A DNA stretch of 64,000 bases, from positions 1,490,501-1,554,500 of the forward strand of contig CM034143.1 of NCBI GenBank assembly GCA_019914995.1. The letters are read 5' to 3'. Within the stretch, counting starts at the first letter, position 1. Each line of letters opens with the position of its first letter. The translations under genes and the position numbers were made by a program. Positions 1-10,900 of the stretch are shown piece by piece. The stretch is from Acanthochlamys bracteata. Lineage: Eukaryota > Streptophyta > Magnoliopsida > Pandanales > Velloziaceae. Below the pieces are notes generated by a model, which had not been told where the DNA came from, made no database searches, and saw only the letters and a program-made list of their open reading frames with translations.

Positions 1-1101
1 AATCTTGATTACTCCCACATAGATAGGAAAATTTCACGTGAGCAGACAAGAGTATTGAAGCTCATATTAGAGATAATACAAAAGGAAATAGTTCATTCTC
101 TGAAAAAAAGAACAAAGCAACGAAACCAAGAAATTTAGACCAAGCGAAAAACGGCTATACAAGTTGTGATGAAAATAGCGTGGCTGGTAGAAACTTGCAT
201 ACAAGTAATGCAATTTGCAGCTGTTTGTATGGCATCGAATGAAACATAGCGTGGTCCATTGAAAAACAACATAGTACTTCCTAGCCATCATAGACATCAA
301 AGATGCAGAGTGCAGCCTATATGATGTCATGGGCTTATATAATCCTGAGACTATCCTGCACTTGCTTTAATCCAGGTACAGAAATAATACGAAAACCCTA
401 AACAAAAATATTCGTGGAGGTAACTAAGGACAACAGGACAGCTAGAGAGAATGGCTAAGTTCCTCACCACCATGTATGGTAAATCTTTAAACTTAAAGGA
501 ATCAATAAAATCTGCCTAAGAAGCATCAACTTAAATCGACACTGGCATCTACGATCAAGTGATGCTGTAGATGCCACCATCAGTAATCAAGGCAGTCGAA
601 AGTTTAGAGCATGAAACTCTAATAGGGTAAATCATGATAATAAACTTGTCTTCAATCGGAAGATAGTAACTACATATTCTGGACTAGTAAGAAAGCATGC
701 AGTCAATTTTGGACAGTGCAAAGGGAACTATTTGAAAGTAACAATGGATACTTTTGATGATGGTGAATCACCAAATACATAAACCAAAGTAAATACAACA
801 TTGAAAGGAACATAGACAAAGAGGAGGCCAGAACAAGCATAGATAACCTTCATAAGATCTAGTTGTTAGCCGAGTAAGTGCTTGTACAGTCATCAATGAA
901 CATAAAGGCCACTTAGGTTGTTGTGCTACAACAAAGTGTTTTTGGCCAAATACCATTCACATGCTCATGAAAATGGAAAGAATTAGATAATAAGATAATG
1001 TCAATTGGTCATTAAACCTCAAATATTATGATAATTTCAGTCGACTCCAAAATCCTTACTCTGGACAGCATACAGAAGTGAAAACAGTAATGAGCCATTA
1101 C
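1..1101 (-). other. Intron 3 of the ALFIN-LIKE gene (continues off the edge)
   Basis: This stretch follows the donor at 1101-1100 of the third ALFIN-LIKE exon. I looked on the minus strand for the expected next exon (KRLF...NDLPTIFEVV) and for a Cys4-His-Cys3 PHD finger and found neither. Short open frames here have no family signature. It is best read as a long intron. Confidence 0.6.
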
Positions 1102-2532
1102 CTAGCTTCCTTGTCAAATCCAAAACGAGCCCCAAAGTAGAATGCAACTGCCAACAACCATGCATCACTATGAACAGCAACAAGTGCTAACCAATCCTTC
1201 TCATCCATCCCATCCCTAGCAAAATTAATTCCTAATGCAGGCTCAGGGAGTTCCGGTGGCACCTCCTCAGCAGGTAAGGTTACTTCCCATGTCTCATTAG
1301 GAAGTCCATACAAGCATAAGTTTTCTTTCTCTAAAAAAGCAAGAAGGATTCAAACAAATCAAATACTAGGTTACAGTACAACCAAAAAAATAAAAAAGAT
1401 GAAGTTCGCTTTCATTATTAATTCTAGAGACTAAAACACAATGCCAGACTACAGTCGTGATACATCTTCTGCACAAGTCCTAGCAGGATTCTAAAAAAAA
1501 ATCAAATACCAGGTTACAGTACAACCAAAAAAAAAAGCTGAAGTTCCCTACGATGATTAATTCTAGAGATTAACACAATGCCAAGCTACAATATGTCGTA
1601 ATACATCTTCTACACAGTTCTAGGAGAATGCTGCTATATTTCCTGCTGTAATATGGAATTTGGACTAGATGTTACACATGTACAAGGAAAGACGTAGAAA
1701 AGGTTGGGTGAGTGTGCGCACAATTAAAACGTAATAACATCTTATACGTGGTCAATGGCAACACCTCTACAGTTTCATTTCCTACTACGTTTCAGAAAGA
1801 GATCAGACTAGTATTTGGGTGTGATATCGAACGTTAACTGCATTCATCAAGGAAATAATATAATCTATACCTGCATCATTCCTTACTAGCAGACCCAAAA
1901 TTTATTGTTTAAACATAATCTCTACAAGGCCAACATTGCTTAGGCAAATAAAATAGTCAACATCATCTTTTGGGCAATATAACATACTACATACAAGCAC
2001 TCCATAAAATTACAGATGAAGGCTATAAAATGATTGTAGCTCTTAAAATCCCGTTTGTGCAAAAACCTACTAACATTTACCCAGCAGTCTGGCAACAAAA
2101 GCACAAACACTTGGCAGTAGCAACTAAAAACGTAAAAAAGAAATGACAGATTAGCCAACAAGTAAGTCCCAGTTCGTTAAACTTCTCACGATACAGACTC
2201 CGAGATGAAATTACTGCAGTTTTCTGCACCTAAAAATACCTAGGCATTCAATAAATCCAGAAAATTGAAACATCCTACCAGAAATCTTTATCAATTACTT
2301 ACAATACACCAAATATTCCTCCGTTCCAACTCAACGCCACAGAAAGTCGACAGGATACTTAAAGTTCGAGCCCAACCGGCCAACCGCAAGAAAAAAAAAA
2401 ATTTGAAAGCAAGAACAAAAGACACCACTTACCAGGATCGCAGAGTTGGTAGAACTTGTCGACCTCTGTCACAAACCAACACGGAGAAACAAAATCAACA
2501 CTATGAGCAACAACTACAACAAAGAACGAAAT

Positions 2533-2564
<32 letters not shown>

Positions 2565-2678
2565 GTAAGGTTAATCAGGGGGAGCACCAGAGGTGAGGGC
2601 TTTGATTAGGCCAGCACGCCGACCACGGAAATCGCGGAAGACTTCCTCCGCCGTACGGGGGTTGTAAGCCCCATCCAT
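1102..2678 (-). CDS. ALFIN-LIKE PHD-finger protein, 5' part (partial at left edge)
   Basis: Three exons read in frame on the minus strand: 2588-2678, 2433-2465 and 1102-1330, all with GT donors and AG acceptors. The protein starts [19 protein letters not shown], continues through the [10 protein letters not shown] and [15 protein letters not shown] blocks, and reaches [14 protein letters not shown] (117 codons). This is the N-terminal Alfin domain (DUF3594), which mediates protein contacts. Family members end in a PHD finger that reads H3K4me3 and act in the nucleus as chromatin regulators. The missing C-terminal exons (normally KRLF..., then the Cys-rich PHD finger) are not recognisable in bases 1-1101, so they probably lie beyond the left edge. 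The exon 1 start is the first ATG, 6 bp before a second in-frame ATG-like context on the DNA, and gives the canonical family N terminus. Intron 1 carries a (GA)n tract. Family assignment is firm; which paralogue it is cannot be told. Confidence 0.93.
2533..2565. repeat. (GA)n microsatellite
   Basis: An almost pure GA tract of about 33 bp lies inside intron 1 of the ALFIN-LIKE gene, 20-50 bp downstream of exon 1 on the minus strand (CT repeat in transcript sense). CT-rich tracts close to the start of plant genes are common and can bind BPC factors, but a function here is only inferred. Confidence 0.85.
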
Positions 2679-2688
2679 TTTCTAAAGA

Positions 2689-2744
2689 TTAGGGTTACAA
2701 ATTTCAGTTCCAGCGAGAAATTGAAGTAAATTAGGGTTAGGGTT
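2689..2744 (-). promoter_or_regulatory. Telo-box motifs in the 5' leader of the ALFIN-LIKE gene
   Basis: On the minus strand AACCCTAA occurs at 2689-2696 and as a double copy at 2731-2744, 10-65 bp upstream of the start codon. AAACCCTAA telo-boxes are known plant elements near transcription starts of growth-related and chromatin genes. The motif is seen directly; its function here is inference. Confidence 0.55.
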
Positions 2745-2810
2745 CCGGCAACCGGCCGGCAAACACAGAGAACGAACGAGCGAGAGAGAAAGAGTATGCT
2801 TGAAAGAAAA

Positions 2811-3154
2811 AGAAAAGAGGGGTTTTACGTTTTGGGTTTATTCATTCCCTCTCTGCTTTTGTTCTTCGTTTCCACAAGAACACCAAAATCTCTAATTTTT
2901 TCTTCCAATTTTATTTTATTTAAAAGAAATGAATTTAGATGTTTGCAATTTAGTCCCAGCAAGTTGTAATAGGTCCAAACTCTATGTTATTGAATATTCG
3001 GACACCATTTTGGGTAGGTTTTAATATTTTATACAACAACAATAACAAGTAAACGTTATCCCCTTTAAATAGAGATCGTTATTGTGCTATCTATTAAACA
3101 GTATTTTCGTTTAGGCCATATAAGTTTCAGTTAGCGTTGAGGAGTTTTTGGTCA
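2811..3154. other. Upstream region of the ALFIN-LIKE gene
   Basis: Non-coding sequence between the ALFIN-LIKE leader and the first MITE. It is presumably the ALFIN-LIKE promoter. I see no open frame with a family signature and no unambiguous core promoter element. Confidence 0.4.
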
Positions 3155-3446
3155 GGATGTGTTTCAAATATCTGTATCTATATGAAAGTCAAAAATAGAA
3201 AATAAAATTTTTTTAAAAATAAAATAGAAGTAAAGTTTTATATTTATATTTTAATAATTTTTGAAAGTATGCTGAAAATTGAAAGATATAATTATATTAA
3301 AAAATATGCAAATAAGAAAGTTAAAACTAAAGTTCGGTATATAAAAATAAAGTTCTGAATTTTTTGTGTAATTAAAATATATGAACTGTTCGAAATTTAA
3401 AATTTAATAGAAAAAAATGAAATTAACGGACGTTTGAAATACGCTC
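3155..3446. mobile_element. Tourist/Harbinger-like MITE, copy 1
   Basis: About 292 bp with inverted ends GGATGTGTTTCAAATATC and, at the right, GACGTTTGAAATACGCTC. The inside is AT-rich and closely matches the elements at 37470-37764 and 45117-45412, including the block TTTTTTGTGTAATTAAAA. The 3-bp flanks are TCA and TTA, so the target duplication is imperfect here, whereas the other two copies have clean TAA. It has no coding capacity and lies upstream of the ALFIN-LIKE gene. Confidence 0.8.
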
Positions 3447-3770
3447 TTAGCGTTGAGGCAATCGGTAGATTTTCACTATATAAAGCTAAGTAGATATTTG
3501 GCGTTGTTTATTTTTTTATTTTATATTTTTTATTCTAATTTTATATTTTATATAAATATTTCAAAATATTTATAATTTTTTTTAAAATTTAAAAATATAA
3601 AAAAATCATCATGAAAATTTACTTTTATTATTTTTAGATAAAATAGAGTTTATCTTTTAAATTTTAAAAATATTTTTTATTTTCTAAAATTTTTGAAGTA
3701 AGTATTCTCAAATATTTTATATATTATTTCAAGATCTCGTATTTCTCACATTAACTTTTCTTTTGACTAT

Positions 3771-4031
3771 GGGCGTGTTTACCAATACCCCTAAACTCCA
3801 CTTCCTTTAAACTCAAGTTTCACATAAATACTTATAAAAATTAAAATAAATATTTTTATCAATAAAATTTTTTTAAAAATTCAAATTTAAAACTTACTAA
3901 AAATATATAATTAATATAAAATTTTATTTTTTATTAAATATTTTTTATTTTATATTTTATTTTTTAAATTTATTTCCTAAAAACTCTACTTCCCCCAAAA
4001 CTCCACTTCCACCCCCTAGTTAAACACGCCC
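3771..4031. mobile_element. Short MITE with GGGCGTGTTTA ends
   Basis: A 261-bp AT-rich element with 11-bp perfect terminal inverted repeats GGGCGTGTTTA. It is flanked on both sides by TAT, which fits a 3-bp target duplication. The subterminal stretches are C-rich (ACTCCACTTCC) at both ends. It has no coding capacity. It differs from the neighbouring Tourist-like family inside but shares the GGGCGTGTTT start, so it may be a related family. Confidence 0.7.
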
Positions 4032-4923
4032 TATAACTGGCAATTCATTTTTCCAAAATCAGCTCTGCAGAGCATGTCACAATTATACCCCCTACGTATA
4101 GTAAAACTAAACTCTTAGAGGATTGATAATGTAAAACATTTACACACTTATAAATAGCTAAAATGCTAGAAGATTGAAAATGCAAAATAACAGAAAATAC
4201 AGACAAAAGAGTTGGTTCCTGACAACGTGAATGGCTCGGGATGGTGTTTCTCAAAATTTAAAACTGTAGACTCGATACAACAACTATAACCATTAAAAAG
4301 ATTACACGTGGAATTTAGGGATCTGACAGAATGTTGTTGTACTGACATATTTCTTTGTAGGCACACTTAATTACGTCAGTTTGTTTGTCTAACTTTATAG
4401 TTTCCGTAATAAGCGATAAGTATGGTCTTAGCGATTATTAACCACATTGTCTTGACTATTGTGAGAACAGATTAATTATAAAAGAAATGTTAAGGGAACA
4501 AAGTTGCAAATTTCCAATGGCATATTTATAAGTTCAAGTCTTGTGTTTTATGTAATAATAGATCCAGAAAGAAATACTAGATAATTTTTATAATAGTGAT
4601 TACTGAGTTTGGGAGACCGATGAGAATCCAAACATTACGATTTTATTAATAGTCAAGCCAAGTCAATAGGTTATTAGTAATCTACTGAAACATTTCGAAT
4701 ATCTTTCCTTCGTTCTTTCTTCTTTTTCAATTCCAATCTCATTCGAAGAATCAACATCAATCAATCGAATTCGAAATAAAACTTTTCAAGTTAAAAATTT
4801 CCCAATTTGTTTTGAAGAAAAACCAGATCAGGGATTTCATTCATTCATTCATTCATCCAGGGCGAATTCATCGATAGCCGGAGGAGAAGAATTGAAGAAG
4901 AAAAAGAGAAGAAGATTAAAAGG
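4032..4923 (+). other. Intergenic region and 5' leader of CHIP
   Basis: Non-coding sequence upstream of the CHIP start codon. The last 240 bp (from about 4690) become C/T-rich and contain ATTC repeats at 4838-4856, consistent with a 5' UTR. Short open frames on either strand carry no recognisable domain. Confidence 0.45.
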
Positions 4924-7900
4924 ATGTCGCTGGCGGTGCCGGAGAGCGTTGCACGGCAAGCGGAGCAGCTCCGGCTCAATGGAAATTCTTATTTCAAGAA
5001 GGATCGAATTCTTGCAGCCATCGATGCTTACACGGAAGTAACTGAAGAAATAGCGTTTCATTTCCTCTCTCTCTAAGAAATTTTCTGGTTTTTCTTTTTG
5101 GCTGCAATCTGTTTTTCTCGTTACGAAGTTTACTTGATTTTTGTCAGAGAAAAAAATTTTAGAGTCATAAATTAAGGGAAAAGATCGTAATATAAGTGAA
5201 TCTCCTGAGTTTGCCCTTCTTTGGAGTTCGTTTTCAGTAGAGAAATGATAAAGAACGATTTATATTTCCATTTTCTCTTTTTGATTGGTGTAATTTATGA
5301 TCGGCTTTATCCTAATAAATTTACTCCGTGTGTTTTCTTCCCAAATTTTAATGCAATTTTGGATTTTTTTGGTTTTATTTAAGTAGGTTATCAAGTTTCC
5401 TTTTTAGACTTGGATCATGTGATTATGCCTTGTTTATGTGTTTTGTGTAGTCAACTAGGAGTTAAGTAACTGTGGCATATTATTATCAAATCTAAATAGC
5501 TTTTGCTTTGTAAAGAAGCAACATAATGAGAAAATGTTATTGATTAATAAATAAGAAGCAACAAATTGTCTGTATCAATCAATTTGTACACTTTGAAATT
5601 GACTAAGATTCAAATGTATGCTTAGTCTTCTAAGTTTCTTAACTCATTTGGATAAACTGACGTCGTTTTAACTCATTTGATAACCAAAAATTTATGCACT
5701 ATAGAAACAAATATACTGTTTACTCCTTTGTGTTTGGTGAATTTGGGTGCCTTAAATGGAATACTTCTTATTTTTCAGGCCATAACACTATGTCCAGATG
5801 TTGCAGTCTATAGAACCAACCGGGCTCTCTGCTTCCTGAAACAAAAGTGTGTATTATTACTATTTTGTTTCTTGCTCTTTCTTCCTGATGTTATCTCAAC
5901 TGTTTGTTAGTTTGGTGAATTTGGTGGCTCTTACATGTTGGTTCGGATAGGGAATGGGCCAGAGTGGAGGAAGACTGCAGGAATGCAATTAAGCTTGACA
6001 AAAGTTCTGTTAAGGTCAATTCTCTTAGCTCGTATCTCCTGTACAACAGTTTATGCATGGTGTGCTAAGTAGGACATGCATTTTTTGGCATTAAACCCTC
6101 TGCATAGGTGGAGTTTCCTCAAAAAACACCTGATTAATGTCAATAATGGCCATTATTACTTAGCTACCTAATAACCAATTTAGTTCGTTTAGTATTCTGC
6201 AATTGAAAATGATTTGTCTTCTAGATGATCAACATGGGCCATTGTGTTCTAGGAAGCTACAATTTGTTTCATTTAGGATATGATTTAGAGCATGTTTGAC
6301 TTTATTTAAAATTTAGATCTTAATGAAATAAGGAGCTTAGGCTTATTTTTTAAATAAGGAACTTATATCATAAGTGCTTTTAGATGGAATCAGCTTAGTT
6401 AGAAAAATAAGTTGAGAATGATGTTTGGTAAAAAAAGTGCTTATAAGCTGAGGATACTATAAATGACTGAAATACTAGTTATATATAATCGATAATATAT
6501 ATGTTAAATTTGTGAACCATATCTATCTATCTATCTATATATATATATAAAATTAGTTTTTTAAATTTAATACTTTCAACATAATTATTTCTAAAAGTTT
6601 TAATGTTAATTATTATTTAAATTAATAATTAATTTATAAATATTTTTATGATTAAATTTTAAATATATAAATGAATTATTATCTATTTATATGAATAATT
6701 AATGAATTACTAACACGTAACTAAATGAATATCAATACCATGAAGGTGCGAACACAAGTTTTTTGGAAGAATATAATTTGCTCATCAATTGTCATTCCTC
6801 AGGTTGACATAAATATGTATCTAGTTGTGAGGTCTTCAAACAATTTACAAAAAAACCATTGGATATGGTCTATAGATGTTAGAAAGCAAGCAAACGTAAT
6901 GGAAGACAAGTTTCTTAACCTCAATTAGGGAAGTGCACATGTATTTATGCTGCTGGTTCTCTGGAGCAACCTCAATTGTTTATCACTATACAATCTAGCT
7001 AAGCTATGCAGCTCTTTACAGTTTTGAATTTATTCAATCCCACAATAACTGCTTTTTGTAAAGGTCTTCGTAATCTTCAAGGTTCTACCAAAAAACAAAC
7101 CAACTAATCCAGCATTTGCAGCAAAGAAGGTAGTAATAATGTGCGGTTGTCTGTGACCTAGAGAAACACTTTCATGAACACTCTAGTTGGAATACAACTC
7201 ATTGATATGGAGAGGATAAATCGTAGCACACAAAGCGGAATTCATTGGCCTATATCTATCCCTATGAAAAAGCAAGATTAACAAGGTGGTAGAGCTGTTC
7301 CTTGAACAAAGACAAACTAGTTAGGAAAACTACGCAATATGGTTCTTCCCATTCTAACTACTTGGACACAGTTGTCTGAAGAGGTAAAGTGCTTTCAACT
7401 TCTCCAGTTGCTTGTACACGTTCGGCTACAACCTTTGACATACCAAACATCTTCAACAAGACAACACAAGGAAACAGTCTCTAAGCGAAAAGAATGAAAA
7501 ATGATTTCGAAAAAGGATCTTGATTGACTAATGGTTAGCATGCTACTGACCTTTTGAATGGTATTCTTGAATGTTCATCCATGGAAGCATGAAAGAACTC
7601 ATCAATGTGATTCTTCAACTGTTCGAAGAAGTTGGCATTGTCAGACTTCTTCTTCCTGGTTGATGTAATAGCAAGATTGGCAGCTAGAGGAGGCCTAGCA
7701 GATTTCTGAGTTTCCATCTGGAGTAAGACAGATAAGCTAATTAGTATTTCTGCAGAGGCACAGGAACCACTATTATCTTCTAGCGTATAGGCAATTCTCA
7801 ACTTGAGTAAAGTGAAATAAATCCGAAATAAGTATATAATGTGCGTAAGCAGTCAACTTTGCTTTCTAGTTCAAATCATTGCAGTTCAAAAAAAGGCAAC

Positions 7901-10900
7901 GATAGTCTATGATAAATAATTTGCTATGCATAGTGCATAACGAACTAGACTATCACCTTTAAAAAACCTTACGTATAAACCACTAAATCATACTAGTCAT
8001 GCCCTATGAAACCAATCAAGCTACAAGATAGGACTTGGAAAATAAGAAAGATGAAGACAGGAGATAGCTCATGAATAAGAAATAGAAAGAAATTGCAATG
8101 CCTAAATATTTTTAACATTCAATCAAAAATATAAGTTATGTATAGTATAAGCTAATAGCTTTTGCTTTGAAGATTCGAGATGACTGAATCTTGGTCCACC
8201 AAAGGTTTCCCCTAAGTCATAAACGAACGTGCTTAAATGACTTTTTTTTTTTGTGTGGCATGATTCCTGAAAATTTTCTGTTATATGTAGATTCAATTAC
8301 ACAAGTTCCTATTATACTAATTTATGTTCTAGCTTTTTAACAAATTTCAACTTAAATAAGAATCATAAGAAATTATTCCATCCATAGATGCAATTATAAC
8401 ATTGATATGCTATTATCTCAAAGGAAACCATCATTACAGAATATGAATTTTGAAATCCTAATATTAAAACAGAATCCAAAACACAATCAACTATGAAAAC
8501 CATAAATTGAACAAAGTAATCATCAACAGTAACAAATTAGCTCCTTAAAAATGATCAAACAAATTCCTCTCCGAATTGAACCAAGTAAATTGAATATTCA
8601 AATATGATACCATTCACGAATTATCCGTTCGTGAGAAGAGAAAAAGGAACTTTGCAAGAGACACAAGAGAAACATTAAAACAGTAAGGCAGCAGATGTGG
8701 ATAGCAAGCTAGTTTGATATAGAGTGACATAATAGAGATTGAAGAGATGAAAGGAATCATCTACTATTAGAGATTATTAAGATGACGGTAAAGAGGGGAG
8801 AAAAATCATAGCTTTGATTTCTGTTCAGTTGCAATTGAGAGTGAAATCGGCAAGAAATGAGCGAAATTAGGGATCGAGATATGAGATCACCATTTTGTAA
8901 TTTTTAAATTTTCGAGGGACAAAGTTGTTATTCACATATCAAATAATAAGCCGCTTGCTATTTATTTGAGCAAACTCCAATTAGTAGATTATTTGTAAGC
9001 GGCTTATTTGTCGAGATAAGCACCACTTCCAAATAGCTTATTTACTGTGAAACATTCATAAGCAGCTTATTTTTGCGAATAAGCTTAGCCAAGCATGTCT
9101 TTATACTATTCCGATGATGCAAGTGGTTCTTACATATTACTTTTGTCAATTTTTGGCAATTAGATTGGGAAACGGTATCCTAGTTTTAAACAAGGTTATA
9201 TGAAAAATGTCTAAGTGGGCACCCTAACTACATAAATATTGTGTGAGTAAACGATGTTAAGATTGATTTTGTTTTACACCTGTGCTCTAAAGCGATTAGA
9301 TTTTTATTTTATTTTTTAAATCAATTTGTCTTGATAAAACGATACACAAAACTATTAAAAGTTTGGTTCATTAGCCTTTAATTGCTAAGACAATTTTACT
9401 TTTGCTGGATAATCTCGTAATTCCTTCACAACATTCTTCTCTTGATTTCGTCCCATTCTTCACAATTAGAAAAAATTCTTCCACATATACATCCTTTCTT
9501 TTTTTTTTTTAACTCTAAGATATTTGTTATTGTTCTTACTCTACTAAGATATAGACTTCATATCGCTCTGATTACCTACACTTCATAGCAAAATTGTTCT
9601 TTTCTTTCTCCTTTACATTATGTCCTCGACTTCCTGCAAATATTTCTGCTTTCTCGTATCATGTTCCGACTCAAGATATGTATACCAAAATTGACTTCTC
9701 TTGGTCCAGGACATTCAATATTGAATCCTTTTCATAAATATTTTTTAAGATAAACTTGGAAAGATAGGAAGTGAAGGGTGTTTCTCTTCAATTTGCATGC
9801 TTTCTTTCTGCAACTTCAATGTACAACATGTTATTTGTGTTGAGGGTACAAATTTAGTTATTAGTTAGGCTTTTCTCAAGTAATTTTGTCATAAAAATAT
9901 AGCTTGTATTGAACTATATATAATTAGGATATTCTATGCTTTTCCAGTGAAAGTTGATATAGGTTTTTTTGTTATTTGGTTGTCTTACTATTGGCCAGGC
10001 TCACTACCTTTTAGGACTTGCTTTATTGGAGAGAAGAGACTATACAGAGGGTATCAAGGAATTGGAGAAGGTAATTGAGTAGTTATTATTCTTGCTTTAT
10101 ATTTTATCTCTAAAATCAATGCATCTTCCCTAGTTTTTTATTTTAATTTCAAATTTTCTTCTTTTGTTTTTTTTTAGTTGACATAAGTTTTGGAAATTTT
10201 TTTTATTTATACAGTAATTTCGCTAGATTCTCCTTATATATTGATCAAATATGTTGTCTAATACATAAAAATAACTCTCATATAAAATTTCTTATCACTT
10301 GAATGTGTTTTGGTCCTCCATCTTAAAGCGACAAATTGAACAACGAAATGTGGTATAAAATATATAAAATTCTAAGCATTCTGTTGGAGGTCAAAATACA
10401 TCAAAATTATATGAAATTTGGCTTGCATCTTTATAGTATATCACGTCTAACGAATTTAATTTTGAATTTAAAGTACATTTGATGAAAATATAAAGGGAAT
10501 GTATCAAACTTTTCAATACTACTATAGTATTGATATGTTTGTCTAAAGTCAAGGTCATTTGAAAAAAACCTTTTTCATCACTGATGCGCTCTCTTTGTTT
10601 CAGATACCTATATCAAACTTGAGAATGTTTGATGAATTCAACTACATTTATAACTACTAAAGCTCATCCCATTAGGTGAAGTCGGCTCAATGGATCTTTT
10701 TATGATAGGGTATTCTATTTAAAACAATATCCTCAAATCAACCACAAAAGAAAAAATTATTTATATGGTAGGCAACTAAGTCTTCTTAAATATTCATCTA
10801 TTTTTTGCAGAGGTGGCAATATATGACTCGACTCGCAAACTCGATCTGAAATTAACCAATTTAAATCGGATACGGATTTGACCTTAGTCAGATTCGGTTC

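Noticed and set aside
7040-7165. Minus-strand open stretch reading FFAANAGLVGLFFGRTL
   Set aside because: It looks protein-like and follows an AG acceptor-like site, but no family is recognised, it lies beyond the stop of the nested gene, and it cannot be joined to anything with confidence.
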